From positions 1 through 64,000 of the forward strand of contig NZ_JOIU01000002.1 in assembly GCF_000720135.1 (NCBI RefSeq): a stretch of 64,000 nucleotides of DNA. The letters are read 5' to 3'. This document shows, in pieces, positions 27,637-37,757 of this stretch. This DNA comes from Streptomyces sp. NRRL S-1022. GTDB taxonomy: Bacteria > Actinomycetota > Actinomycetes > Streptomycetales > Streptomycetaceae. Positions within the stretch are counted from its first letter, which is position 1; the number at the start of each line of letters is the position of its first letter. Under the pieces are notes generated by a model. The model had not been told where the DNA came from. It was given only the letters and a program-made list of their open reading frames with translations, and ran no database searches. A program made the translations under genes and the position numbers.

Positions 27637-27908
27637 CTACCGCCCTCCCCGGTCCCGTCGCCGAGTGCCTCGTCGATCACGTTGACCTGCAGCGAGACCC
27701 GGGTGGCTCCGGCCCCGAGGGTCTTGCGCAGCAGCGCGTCGACCGCGCTGAGCACACGGTCGGCGCCGCCTTCGGCCGTGTTGCCGAAGGGGCCGACGTC
27801 GACGGCGTCCAGCTCGGCCGTCTCGATGACCTCCCGCGCCACCAGGGCGTGCGCGGGCGCCTCGTCCAGGTCGAAGGGTTCGGTCGTGAACTCCACTCTC
27901 AATCGCAC
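27633..27908 (-). CDS. Small ferredoxin-fold protein, possibly DUF77/thiamine-binding-like
   Basis: The 91-residue protein (RLRVEFTTEPFDLDE, GPFGNTAEG, GATRVSLQVNVI) has a beta-alpha-beta pattern, and its PFGNTAEGGAD segment resembles the DUF77/YkoF-like family of small thiamine-binding proteins. GTG 27908 has no good ribosome site; a TAGGTT -10-like hexamer six bases before it raises a leaderless transcript. The stop overlaps the HTH gene start (GTGA), so the two are coupled. Family call is tentative. Confidence 0.6.
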   Translation of the reverse strand: MRLRVEFTTEPFDLDEAPAHALVAREVIETAELDAVDVGPFGNTAEGGADRVLSAVDALLRKTLGAGATRVSLQVNVIDEALGDGTGEGGR

Positions 27909-27962
27909 GCGCTCAACCTAACCCCCGCCAGGGCTTTTCGGGCGGGCGGTGACCGACCCCTC

Positions 27963-28027
27963 TTGACAAGCGGCGACACGCGACGGCAATCTTCCATTAC
28001 GCAGAAACGAACTTCCGCAATACGGAA
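27963..28027 (+). promoter_or_regulatory. hyi-glxR promoter with tandem IclR-type operators
   Basis: TTGACA (27963-27968) with a CAATCT -10-like hexamer at 27987. TTCCG-CAATA-CGGAA (28013-28027) is a perfect palindrome; a weaker copy, TTCCA-TTACG-CAGAA (27992-28006), is centred 21 bp upstream. Both lie over the expected start of transcription, a repressor layout. Confidence 0.7.
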
Positions 28028-28056
28028 ACTTGACCACGGAAGGGAGCGCGGCCCGA

Positions 28057-28914
28057 ATGCCAGGTTTCGAGTGGAGCACCGCCGCAGACCAGCGCTTCAA
28101 CGTCAACCTGTCGATCCTCTTCACGGAACTCCCGCTCCTGGAGCGTCCCGCGGCCGCCGCCGCGGCGGGCTTCTCCGCGGTCGAGCTGTGGTGGCCCTGG
28201 ATCGACTCCCCCACCCCCGCGCGGTCCGAGCTGGACGCGCTGAAGAAGGCGATCGAGGACGCGGGCGTCCGGCTCACGGGCCTGAACTTCTACGCCGGCC
28301 GGCTGCCGGGCCCGGACCGCGGCGCCCTGTCGGTCCCCGGTGAGGAGTCGGAGAGGTTCCGCGCCAACATCGACGTGGCCGCGGACTTCGCCGCCTCCCT
28401 CGGCTGCACGGCGCTCAACGCGCTCTACGGCAACCGGGTCGAGGGGACGGACCCGGCCGAGCAGGACGCGCTCGCCCTGGAGAACCTGGTCCTCGCGGCC
28501 CGGGCGGCCGACCGGATCGGCGCGATCCTGCTGATCGAGGCCCTCAACCAGCCCGAGTCGCCGCTGTACCCGCTGGTGTCGGCGCCGGCCGCCGTAGAGG
28601 TCGTCGACGCGGTGAACGCGGCGACGGGCCTCGGCAACGCGAGGTTCCTCATGGACCTGTACCACCTGTCCATGAACGGCGAGGACCTGCCCTCGGTCAT
28701 CGAGCGGTACGCGGCGAGGACCGGCCACGTCCAGATCGCCGACAACCCCGGCCGCGGCGCGCCCGGCACCGGTTCGCTCCCGCTGGAGGACCTGCTCGCC
28801 CAGCTCCGCAAGGCCGGTTACGACGGCTGGGTCGGCCTGGAGTACAAGCCCGGCGACCGCCCGAGCGCCGAGGCCTTCGACTGGCTGCCCGCCGGGGCCC
28901 GCGCGGCCCGCTGA
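28057..28914 (+). CDS. hyi: Hydroxypyruvate isomerase
   Basis: The 285-residue TIM-barrel protein of the Hyi family has family segments FNVNLSILFTELP, GFSAVELWWPW, GLNFYAG, the metal-site LLIEALNQPESP and GLEYKPG. It interconverts hydroxypyruvate and tartronate semialdehyde in glyoxylate use. ATG 28057 follows AGGGAG. Thirty bases before glxR on the same transcript. Confidence 0.92.
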   Translation: MPGFEWSTAADQRFNVNLSILFTELPLLERPAAAAAAGFSAVELWWPWIDSPTPARSELDALKKAIEDAGVRLTGLNFYAGRLPGPDRGALSVPGEESERFRANIDVAADFAASLGCTALNALYGNRVEGTDPAEQDALALENLVLAARAADRIGAILLIEALNQPESPLYPLVSAPAAVEVVDAVNAATGLGNARFLMDLYHLSMNGEDLPSVIERYAARTGHVQIADNPGRGAPGTGSLPLEDLLAQLRKAGYDGWVGLEYKPGDRPSAEAFDWLPAGARAAR

Positions 28915-28943
28915 TCATTCTGTACGGAGAAAGGCACCCCCCG

Positions 28944-29831
28944 ATGAGTCTTCCCAAGATCGCCTGGATCGGCCTCGGCATCATGGGCTCCCCCATGTCC
29001 GAGAACCTGATCAAGGCGGGTTACCAGGTCACCGGCTACACGCTGGAGCAGGAGAAGCTGGACCGGCTGGCCGCCGCCGGCGGTACGGTCGCCGGATCGA
29101 TCGCCGAGGCCGTGCGGGACGCCGACGTGGTGATCACCATGGTCCCCGCCTCCCCGCAGGTCGAGGCCATCGCCTACGGCCCGGACGGCATCCTGGAGAA
29201 CGTGCGGCAGGGCGCCCTGCTGATCGACATGTCCTCGATCACCCCGCAGACCTCCGTCGACCTCGCCAAGGCCGCCCGCGACAAGGGCGTCCGGGTGCTG
29301 GACGCCCCGGTGTCCGGCGGTGAGGCCGGCGCCGTCGAGGCCGTACTGTCGATCATGGTCGGCGGCGAGCAGGCCGACTTCGACGAGGCCAGGCCGGTCT
29401 TCGAGGCGCTCGGCAAGACCATCGTGCTGTGCGGCCCGCACGGCTCCGGCCAGACCGTGAAGGCGGCCAACCAGCTGATCGTCGCCGTGAACATCCAGGC
29501 GTGCGCCGAGGCCGTGGTCTTCCTGGAGAAGTCGGGCGTGGACCTGGCGGCGGCGCTGGACGTCCTGGGCGGCGGCCTCGCGGGCTCGACCGTGCTGGCG
29601 CGCAAGAGGGACAACTTCCTGAACCGCGACTTCAAGCCGGGCTTCCGCATCGACCTGCACCACAAGGACATGGGCATCGTCACCGACGCCGCCCGCACCG
29701 TCGGCGCGGCCCTGCCGGTCGGCGCCGTGGTCGCCCAGCTGGTCGCCTCCCTGCGCGCGCAGGGCGACGGCGGCCTGGACCACTCGGCCCTGCTGCGGGC
29801 CGTGGAGCGCCTGTCCGGCGCCCAGGTCTGA
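28944..29831 (+). CDS. glxR: 2-hydroxy-3-oxopropionate (tartronate semialdehyde) reductase
   Basis: The 295-residue beta-hydroxyacid dehydrogenase has the N-terminal NAD(P) motif GLGIMGSPM, the substrate segment DAPVSGGEAGA, and the catalytic lysine in QTVKAANQLIV. It reduces tartronate semialdehyde (the Gcl product) to D-glycerate. Same transcript as hyi. Confidence 0.93.
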   Translation: MSLPKIAWIGLGIMGSPMSENLIKAGYQVTGYTLEQEKLDRLAAAGGTVAGSIAEAVRDADVVITMVPASPQVEAIAYGPDGILENVRQGALLIDMSSITPQTSVDLAKAARDKGVRVLDAPVSGGEAGAVEAVLSIMVGGEQADFDEARPVFEALGKTIVLCGPHGSGQTVKAANQLIVAVNIQACAEAVVFLEKSGVDLAAALDVLGGGLAGSTVLARKRDNFLNRDFKPGFRIDLHHKDMGIVTDAARTVGAALPVGAVVAQLVASLRAQGDGGLDHSALLRAVERLSGAQV

Positions 29832-29914
29832 CAGCCCCTCCCGCACTTCCGGGCCGCGGCGCCGCCGACACCTGTCCTGTCGCGCCCAGGCGGCGCCGCG
29901 GCCCGGAATCCACT

Positions 29915-29980
29915 TCAACAAACTGTTGACGCTCCGACCCCCCACTCCTAGGCTCCACGAAGCGGAAACAGGTTTCCGCT
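29915..29980 (+). promoter_or_regulatory. Catalase promoter with two different palindromes
   Basis: TTGACG (29926-29931) and TAGGCT (29949-29954) are 17 bases apart. TCAACA-AAC-TGTTGA (29915-29929) overlaps the -35, as in the urate operon. A second, perfect 20-base palindrome, AGCGGAAACAGGTTTCCGCT (29961-29980), lies right after the -10, where a repressor would block initiation. Confidence 0.75.
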
Positions 29981-30003
29981 GACACCCGCACGGAAGGTCC
30001 ACG

Positions 30004-31482
30004 ATGTCGAAGCGCGTGCTCACGCCGCGAACACTCACCACGGAGTCCGGCGCCCCGGTCGCAGACAACCAGAACTCCGCCTCGGCCGGCGTAGGCGGCC
30101 CGCTCCTGATCCAGGACCAGCACCTCCTGGAGAAGCTCGCGCGCTTCAACCGCGAGCGGATCCCGGAGCGCGTGGTGCACGCCCGGGGCTCCGGCGCGTA
30201 CGGCCACTTCGAGGTGACGGACGACGTCACCGGCTACACCCACGCCGCCTTCCTGAGCGGGATCGGCAAGCGCACCGAGGTGTTCCTGCGCTTCTCGACC
30301 GTCGCCGACTCCCTCGGCGGCGCCGACGCGGTCCGCGACCCGCGCGGCTTCGCCGTCAAGTTCTACACCGAGGAGGGCAATTACGACCTCGTCGGCAACA
30401 ACACCCCGGTGTTCTTCATCAAGGACCCGATCAAGTTCCCCGACTTCATCCACTCGCAGAAGCGGGACCCGTTCACCGGCCGCCAGGAACCGGACAACGT
30501 CTGGGACTTCTGGGCGCACTCCCCCGAGGCCACACACCAGGTGACCTGGCTGATGGGCGACCGCGGCATCCCGGCGTCGTACCGGCACATGAACGGCTAC
30601 GGCTCGCACACCTACCAGTGGACGAACGCGGACGGCGAGGCCTTCTTCGTCAAGTACCACTTCAAGACCAACCAGGGCATCCGCTGCCTGTCCACCGAGC
30701 AGGCGCAGGAGCTGGCGGGCCAGGACCCCAACTCCCACCAGACCGACCTGCTCCAGGCGATCGAGCGGGGCGTGCACCCGTCCTGGACGCTGTACGTGCA
30801 GCTCATTCCGGCGGCCGAGGCGGCCGACTACCGCTTCAACCCGTTCGACCTGACCAAGGTCTGGCCGCACCGGGACCACCCGCTGCAGCGCGTGGGCCGC
30901 CTGGTGCTGGACCGCAACCCGGACAACGTGTTCGCCGAGGTCGAGCAGGCCGCGTTCGCCCCGAACAACTTCGTGCCCGGCATCGGCCCGTCCCCGGACA
31001 AGATGCTCCAGGGCCGGCTGTTCGCCTACGCCGACGCGCACCGCTACCGGCTCGGCGTCAACCACACCCAGCTCCCCGTGAACGCCCCGAAGGCGGTCCC
31101 GGGCGGCGCCGCGAACTACGGCCGGGACGGCCTGATGGCGCTCAACACGCAGGGCCGCCACGCCAGGAACTACGAGCCGAACTCGTACGACGGCCCGGTG
31201 GAGACCGGCCGCCCGCTGTCGGCCCCGCTGGCCGTCCACGGCCACACGGGCACCCACGAGGCGCCCCTGCACACCAAGGACGACGACTTCTTCCAGGCGG
31301 GCGAGCTGTACCGCCTGCTGTCCGAGGAGGAGAAGTCCCGCCTGATCGCGAACATCGCCGGCGGCCTCTCGCAGGTCTCCCGCGACGACGTGATCGAGAA
31401 GAACCTGGCCCACTTCCACGCCGCCGACCCCGAGTACGGCAAGCGCGTGGCGGAGGCGGTCCGCGCCCTGCGCGAGGACTGA
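30004..31482 (+). CDS. katA: Monofunctional haem catalase, small-subunit clade
   Basis: The 492-residue catalase has the essential His59 ([13 protein letters not shown]), Asn132 (DLVGNN) and haem-ligand Tyr342 ([11 protein letters not shown]). Length and [13 protein letters not shown] match clade 3 small-subunit enzymes. It sits between glyoxylate genes with a palindrome shared with the urate operon. Its likely job here is to destroy peroxide made by urate oxidase. Confidence 0.95.
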   Translation: MSKRVLTPRTLTTESGAPVADNQNSASAGVGGPLLIQDQHLLEKLARFNRERIPERVVHARGSGAYGHFEVTDDVTGYTHAAFLSGIGKRTEVFLRFSTVADSLGGADAVRDPRGFAVKFYTEEGNYDLVGNNTPVFFIKDPIKFPDFIHSQKRDPFTGRQEPDNVWDFWAHSPEATHQVTWLMGDRGIPASYRHMNGYGSHTYQWTNADGEAFFVKYHFKTNQGIRCLSTEQAQELAGQDPNSHQTDLLQAIERGVHPSWTLYVQLIPAAEAADYRFNPFDLTKVWPHRDHPLQRVGRLVLDRNPDNVFAEVEQAAFAPNNFVPGIGPSPDKMLQGRLFAYADAHRYRLGVNHTQLPVNAPKAVPGGAANYGRDGLMALNTQGRHARNYEPNSYDGPVETGRPLSAPLAVHGHTGTHEAPLHTKDDDFFQAGELYRLLSEEEKSRLIANIAGGLSQVSRDDVIEKNLAHFHAADPEYGKRVAEAVRALRED

Positions 31483-31505
31483 GCACCAGGAACACGAGCA
31501 GCGTA

Positions 31506-31533
31506 CGGGATCTGACGGGAGGTCACGATCCCG
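31506..31533 (+). terminator. Hairpin after catalase gene
   Basis: CGGGATCTGAC and GTCA(C)GATCCCG pair with one bulged C and a five-base loop 24 bases after the stop codon. No clear T tail. Confidence 0.6.
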
Positions 31534-31892
31534 CACGCGGCCCGCGCGGCACGCCCGGCGGCCCGGATGAGGGGTGGCCGCCGGACGAAAGGCGCGGGCA
31601 GGGCGAGGACCGCGGCGGTGAGCGAGCCAGTGCGGTGGTCAAGGACCGGGCCCCCTTCTCGACCAGAGGGAAGGGCACCCGGCTCCGTCGCCGCCACCGC
31701 GGTCCCACCCAGCCCCGTCCCCGGGGCCCACCCGCCCCGTCCGGCGGCGCGAACGACCTGTCGCGCCCAGCCTCGCGCCGCCGGACGGCAACCAGCGCTC
31801 CCTGCACCGGGTCGTCCCGGTGAGGGAGCGTTCGGCGTTCCCGGGCACCGGTCCGGCGTGCGGATCCGTGCCCCGCGCCGCACGCTGAAGGC
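31534..31892. other. Gene-free spacer between catalase and a small ORF
   Basis: About 360 bases. The open frames here on both strands are Arg/Pro/Gly-rich without ribosome sites and lack any family pattern, so I read no gene. No promoter or repeat stands out. Confidence 0.5.
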
Positions 31893-32117
31893 ATGACTCA
31901 CTACCCGCACATCGTGGTGCACCCCCCGGCGCTGGACGGTTCCCGGCGGGTCACCGAGGGGGACGTGATGCTGGGGATCGCCTCGCATCTGGACGATGTC
32001 GTGGAGATCCTCCGGCTGGCCGACCTGGACCGGATCGAGGTGGAGGAGAGCGATCTGATCGAATGGCAGGGCGGCGGCCCGGACGACTGGCCCGGGCTGT
32101 CGGAGCACGAGCTGTGA
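31893..32117 (+). CDS. Small conserved-looking acidic protein, unknown function
   Basis: A 74-residue protein from ATG 31893 after CTGAAGG. Its composition is balanced, rich in Asp, Glu, Leu and Ile (VVEILRLADLDRIEVEESDL), unlike neighbouring shadows, which argues that it is translated. A helix around residues 28-50 and an acidic C-terminus. No motif known to me. Confidence 0.65.
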   Translation: MTHYPHIVVHPPALDGSRRVTEGDVMLGIASHLDDVVEILRLADLDRIEVEESDLIEWQGGGPDDWPGLSEHEL

Positions 32118-32277
32118 CGGCGGCGCGTACGGCAGCGGCCGTAGGCCGGGTGCGCAACCCTCAAATCAACCTCTGAAGACCGCGGCGGAGGCTTCAACCA
32201 CCCCTGTCACAGGGCAGATTAGGGGCATGCGGGGCCCGCCGGCACGGGGGCGGCGGGTCCCGTGCCGGGGGTGTCTC

Positions 32278-32973
32278 ATGGGCCGTACGCCATCGGTCTC
32301 GCCGACTGCGCCGGACCCGTACGCGGTCGCGCTGCTGCGCGGGGGCGACCGCCCCGCCGTCACGGTCGCCGTCCTGGGCCTGCACCTGCGCGGCGCGGTG
32401 GAGGCGGGCCGGCCGGGCACCCTGCGCAGGACCGGGACGGGCTGGGCCGGGCCCGTCCGGCATCCGCTGGAGAAGGCCGTCCGCACCGGCCTCTGCCGGC
32501 CCGCCGGCCCCAGGGAGCTGCCCGGCCGGGCGGTGGTGCGGCGGGCCCTGGCCCGGATGCGGGCCGACCTGGCGGCGGACGGACCACTGCGGCCGCTGCC
32601 GCCGCGCCGCACCCGCGCCGGCCGCCGGCTGCTGGCGGAACTGCGCGAGCGCCGCCCGCTGCCCGAGGGGCCCGGCGGTCCGCCGGAGGAGGCGGCGCTG
32701 CTCGCGGCCGCGCTGTACGGCGAGCGGGCCCTGGCCGTGTCGGTACCGCGCTTCGCCCGCGAGGCCGGGCTGACGGGCCGGGGCGCACTCGCCGACGAGG
32801 CCCGTTTCCCGTTCGGCCGGGGCAACAGCCTGCGCCACCTCATCAGCGGCGGGGACCCCTACGGCGACGCGGACCACGGCCACGACGGCTGGGACGGCGG
32901 CACACACGGAGGGTACGACCACGGGCACGGCGGGCACGACTTCGGGGGCGGGGGCGGCGGCGGGTTCGACTGA
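32278..32973 (+). CDS. TIGR04222-type protein with His/Gly-rich tail
   Basis: The 231-residue protein begins with DPYAVALLRGGDRPAVTVAV and LHLRGAVEAG, the start pattern of the actinobacterial TIGR04222 domain. Most members carry membrane helices and a Gly/Cys-rich tail; here I see no membrane segment, and the last 35 residues are His, Gly and Asp (HGHDGW, HGGYDHGHGGHD, then FGGGGGGG), which may bind metal. ATG 32278 is used because the domain starts there; ATG 32227 would add 17 Arg/Pro residues. Confidence 0.75.
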   Translation: MGRTPSVSPTAPDPYAVALLRGGDRPAVTVAVLGLHLRGAVEAGRPGTLRRTGTGWAGPVRHPLEKAVRTGLCRPAGPRELPGRAVVRRALARMRADLAADGPLRPLPPRRTRAGRRLLAELRERRPLPEGPGGPPEEAALLAAALYGERALAVSVPRFAREAGLTGRGALADEARFPFGRGNSLRHLISGGDPYGDADHGHDGWDGGTHGGYDHGHGGHDFGGGGGGGFD

Positions 32974-33130
32974 GGACCCACGGCCCGGCGGAACGGCACG
33001 GCGGGTACCACCACGGGCACGGCGAGCACGACCACGGGGGGCGGTGACGGGTCGGCTGAGGACCCACGGTCCGGCAGCACGGCACAGCGGGCACGGCGGG
33101 AGCCGAACCCGCCGCCGCCCCCGAAGCAGC
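32940..33130. repeat. Partial duplication and long inverted repeat behind the TIGR04222-type gene
   Basis: TGAGGACCCACGG occurs at 32971 and again at 33057 with flanking similarity over about 30 bases, a partial duplication of the gene's 3' end (its His/Gly-coding CACGGGCACGGCG is also repeated at 33015). In addition the tail segment around 32940-32968 (TTCGGGGGCG through GGCGGGTTCG) reappears inverted at 33104-33127, which would fold back on the duplicate. No gene of its own. Confidence 0.65.
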
Positions 33131-33161
33131 AAAGGCCCCCGCGGGCCCGGCGGCACGGCGA

Positions 33162-33196
33162 AGGGGCGGTCCGTCCCCCTGGAACGGGCCGCCCCT
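33162..33196. terminator. Strong terminator at the 3' end of gcl
   Basis: AGGGGCGGTCCGT (33162-33174) pairs with ACGGGCCGCCCCT (33184-33196) over 13 positions with one wobble and a nine-base loop, 16 bases beyond the gcl stop. Confidence 0.75.
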
Positions 33197-33212
33197 CGTG
33201 GTGCCGGACGCG

Positions 33213-35000
<1,788 letters not shown>

Positions 35001-35084
35001 CGAGTACTCCTGCTTCGGCTGTCTGATGCGTACTCCCGGCGCGCCCCGCGGTGAGCACGGTCTCCAGAGGACCAATCTCTGCAT

Positions 35085-35120
35085 TTCCGTAATGCGGAAA
35101 TTGACTTCTACTATCTGGAA
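35085..35120. promoter_or_regulatory. Tandem IclR-type operators upstream of gcl
   Basis: TTCCG-TAATG-CGGAA (35085-35099) is a perfect palindrome. A weaker TTCTA-CTATC-TGGAA (35106-35120) is centred 21 bp away. This repeats the arrangement before hyi. TTGACT (35101) and TGTAGG (35125), 18 apart, could also drive the divergent plus-strand gene. Confidence 0.7.
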
Positions 35121-35204
35121 GCAATGTAGGTGGGCGGCGAAAGGTCGTCAAGAGCGGTCCGGACACCGGAAAGCGCCGGACAGGAGCGTGCGCGCAGGAG
35201 CACC

Positions 35205-36017
35205 ATGGGAGCGCCGTCCCGACGCGACGCCTTGGAGTGGGTCATGCCCGAGAGCGTTCCGGTGCGCTGTCCGGTCTGCCGGCGCACTCACCTCTACACC
35301 GCGCCGGCGTATCCCTGCGCGTGCGGGGCGCCGACCGCGCCGCGTCTGGATCCGGCGGCCGAGCCGGCCGTGGCGGCGCACCGGGCCTGGGACGACGAGT
35401 GGCTGACCGTGCCGTGCGCGGCCTGCGGGCGCCCGGGCCACTGGCCCCGGCCGGAACTGGGCTGCCCCTGCGGCACGGTCCTGCGCGTCCCGGTGGCCGG
35501 GCCGGCACGGGAGGGCGGCACGGCGGCACCCGGACCGGACCCGGCGGACCCCCCGCGCCCGCCGGCCGCCGAGCCCGGCGGCCACGCGCCGCCCGGACCC
35601 CGCGCCCCCTTCCGGCCCCGCACCATCCGCACCGCCCGCGACGCCGTCACCACCGCCGCGCTCTACCTGCGCTGGCTCGGCTACCGGGACATCCGCCGCG
35701 CCGACCAGCGGCCCCCGAACGGCATCGGGCTCGCCGCCCACGGACTGCTCGCCCAGGTCGACCCGACGGTGCGGCCGGCCGGCCCGCGGGACGTGGAGTG
35801 CCTGTGGCTGACGGCGATGACCGAGTCCGCGCGGTGCGTGTACTTCTCCCTCGCCGGTTACACCGGCGCGGCCCGGACCGGCGCGGACGCGCTCGGCATG
35901 CCGCTGTTCGTGCTCGACCCGGCGGGCGTCCCGCAGCCGGTCAACGATCCGGCCGGCGCCCTGCACAGCACGGGCGCGCCGCGCCCGGGAACGCGGGCCC
36001 GGGACGGCGGGAGCTGA
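35205..36017 (+). CDS. Zinc-ribbon protein with nuclease-like C-terminal domain, unknown function
   Basis: A 270-residue protein from ATG 35205 (AGGAG four bases before) or 257 residues from ATG 35244 (GGAG six before). Two Cys4 ribbons are seen: CPVC/CACG and CAAC/CPCG. After a Pro-rich linker, the C-terminal 110 residues (RDAVTTAALYLRWLGYRDIR, GLLAQVD, SLAGYTGAARTGADALGMPL) resemble the Mrr/restriction-endonuclease-like fold, though with a weak active site (Asp in AQVD, no clear ExK). Divergent from gcl. DNA binding is an inference. Confidence 0.65.
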   Translation: MGAPSRRDALEWVMPESVPVRCPVCRRTHLYTAPAYPCACGAPTAPRLDPAAEPAVAAHRAWDDEWLTVPCAACGRPGHWPRPELGCPCGTVLRVPVAGPAREGGTAAPGPDPADPPRPPAAEPGGHAPPGPRAPFRPRTIRTARDAVTTAALYLRWLGYRDIRRADQRPPNGIGLAAHGLLAQVDPTVRPAGPRDVECLWLTAMTESARCVYFSLAGYTGAARTGADALGMPLFVLDPAGVPQPVNDPAGALHSTGAPRPGTRARDGGS

Positions 36018-36130
36018 CCGTCCGCCCGCGCGAGCGGCCCCGCACCGCACCTCCCGACGGCCCCGGACCCGGTACGCCACCGACTGCGCGCGCGGCCCGG
36101 GACCGCCGTGGAACATTCAGTGCTCGTTCC

Positions 36131-36182
36131 CCGCGGTTTCACACCCCGCGGGTCTCCCGCGGCTTCACACCCCGTACGTCTC
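36131..36182. repeat. Tandem 26-bp duplication at the 3' end of an acyl-CoA synthetase gene
   Basis: Two head-to-tail 26-bp units (36131-36156, 36157-36182), identical at 22 positions, each containing CACACCCCG. On the minus strand the unit spans the last codons and stop of the gene at 36165; the second copy lies just past the stop. Confidence 0.8.
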
Positions 36183-37757
36183 CCGCAGTTCCACCTTGCG
36201 GACCTTCCCGGAGACGGTCATCGGGAAGGAGTCGAGGATCCGCAGCCGGCTGGGGATCTTGTAGTGGGCGAGCCGGCCCGCGCAGAAGTCCCGCAGCTCC
36301 TCCAGCGTGAGCGGGTCGGCGGGGTCGCCCGGGATGACACAGGCGAGCACCTCCTCGCCGTAACGCTCGTGCGGCACCCCGACGACCTGGACGTCCCGGA
36401 TCTTCGGGTGGGCGTAGAGGAACTCCTCGATCTCGCGCGGGTAGATGTTCTCGCCGCCCCGGATGATCATGTCCTTGATCCGGCCGACGATCTCGACGTA
36501 CCCGTCCTCGCGCATCACCGCGAGGTCCCCGGTGTGCATCCAGCGGCCCGCGTCGATCGCCTCGGCGGTCTTCTCCGGCTCGTTCCAGTAGCCGAGCATC
36601 ACGCTGTAGCCGCGGGTGCACAGCTCGCCCGCGGTGCCCCGCGGCCGTGTCACGCCGGTGGCCGGGTCGACGACCTTGACCTCCAGGTGGGGCAGGACCC
36701 GGCCGACGGTGGCGGTGCGGTGCTCCAGGTCGTCCTCGATCCGGGTCTGCAACGACACCGGGGAGGTCTCCGTCATGCCGTAGCAGATGGAGACCTGCTC
36801 CATGTGCATCTCGGCGACGACCCGCTTCATCACCTCCACCGGGCACGGGGAGCCCGCCATGATGCCGGTGCGCAGGGTGGAGAGGTCGTAGGAGGCGAAG
36901 TCCGGGAGGTTCAGCTCCGCGATGAACATGGTGGGGACGCCGTACAGGGAGGTACACCGCTCGCGCTGCACCGCCTCCAGGGTGGCCGCCGGGTCGAAGG
37001 AGGGGGCCGGGATGACCATGCAGGCGCCGTGCGAGGTGGCCGCGAGGTTGCCCATGACCATGCCGAAGCAGTGGTAGAACGGCACCGGGATGCAGATCCG
37101 GTCCTGCTCGCTGTACGCGACCGACTCCCCCACGAAGTAACCGTTGTTGAGGATGTTGTGGTGGGAGAGGGTGGCGCCCTTCGGGAAGCCGGTCGTGCCC
37201 GAGGTGTACTGGATGTTGATGGGGTCGTCGCAGGACAGTTCCGCGTACGGGGCGTCCGGGGCCGCCCGCCCGAGCAGGGCCTGCCAGCTCGGGTCGCCGA
37301 AGTAGACGATCTCGCGCAACGCCGGGCAGCGGCCCCGCACCTCCTCGGCCATCGCCCGGTAGTCGCTGGTCTTGTGCGCCGGCGTGGCGAACAGCAGGCG
37401 GACGCCGGACTGGCCGAGGACGTACTCGACCTCGTGGGTGCGGTACGCCGGGTTGATGTTCACCATGATCGCGCCGATGCGGGCGGTGGCGTACTGGACC
37501 AGCACCCACTCCGGGCAGTTGACCGCCCAGATGCCCACCCGGTCGCCCTTGGCGATCCCGCTCGCGGCCAGCGCCCGCGCCAGCTCCTCGACCGCGGCGC
37601 CGAATTCGGCATAGGTCCAGCGCCGCCCGGACGGCACGTCGACCAGCGCCTCGCGGTCCGGCCAGGCCGCCACCGCCCGGTCCAGGTTGGCGCCGATGGT
37701 GTCGCCGAGCAGGACGGTGGGGCTCGTCCCGTGCGTGTACGACGGCTGAGCGGTCAC
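36165..37757 (-). CDS. Acyl-CoA synthetase (AMP-forming), FadD-like
   Basis: The 530-residue adenylate-forming enzyme has the P-loop [20 protein letters not shown], the hinge [16 protein letters not shown], and the C-terminal lysine in SGKVRK. It activates a fatty or aromatic acid with ATP and CoA. It overlaps the upstream MACS gene by four bases (ATGA), so both are made together. Substrate not readable. Confidence 0.9.
   Translation of the reverse strand: MTAQPSYTHGTSPTVLLGDTIGANLDRAVAAWPDREALVDVPSGRRWTYAEFGAAVEELARALAASGIAKGDRVGIWAVNCPEWVLVQYATARIGAIMVNINPAYRTHEVEYVLGQSGVRLLFATPAHKTSDYRAMAEEVRGRCPALREIVYFGDPSWQALLGRAAPDAPYAELSCDDPINIQYTSGTTGFPKGATLSHHNILNNGYFVGESVAYSEQDRICIPVPFYHCFGMVMGNLAATSHGACMVIPAPSFDPAATLEAVQRERCTSLYGVPTMFIAELNLPDFASYDLSTLRTGIMAGSPCPVEVMKRVVAEMHMEQVSICYGMTETSPVSLQTRIEDDLEHRTATVGRVLPHLEVKVVDPATGVTRPRGTAGELCTRGYSVMLGYWNEPEKTAEAIDAGRWMHTGDLAVMREDGYVEIVGRIKDMIIRGGENIYPREIEEFLYAHPKIRDVQVVGVPHERYGEEVLACVIPGDPADPLTLEELRDFCAGRLAHYKIPSRLRILDSFPMTVSGKVRKVELRETYGV

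Noticed and set aside
31567..31896. 109-codon frame between catalase and the small ORF
   Set aside because: Composition is Arg/Pro/Ala-rich with no ribosome site; the overlapping minus-strand frames look the same.
33000..33212. A short gene in the repeat region behind the TIGR04222-type gene
   Set aside because: It is a partial copy of the upstream tail with stops in frame and no start signal.
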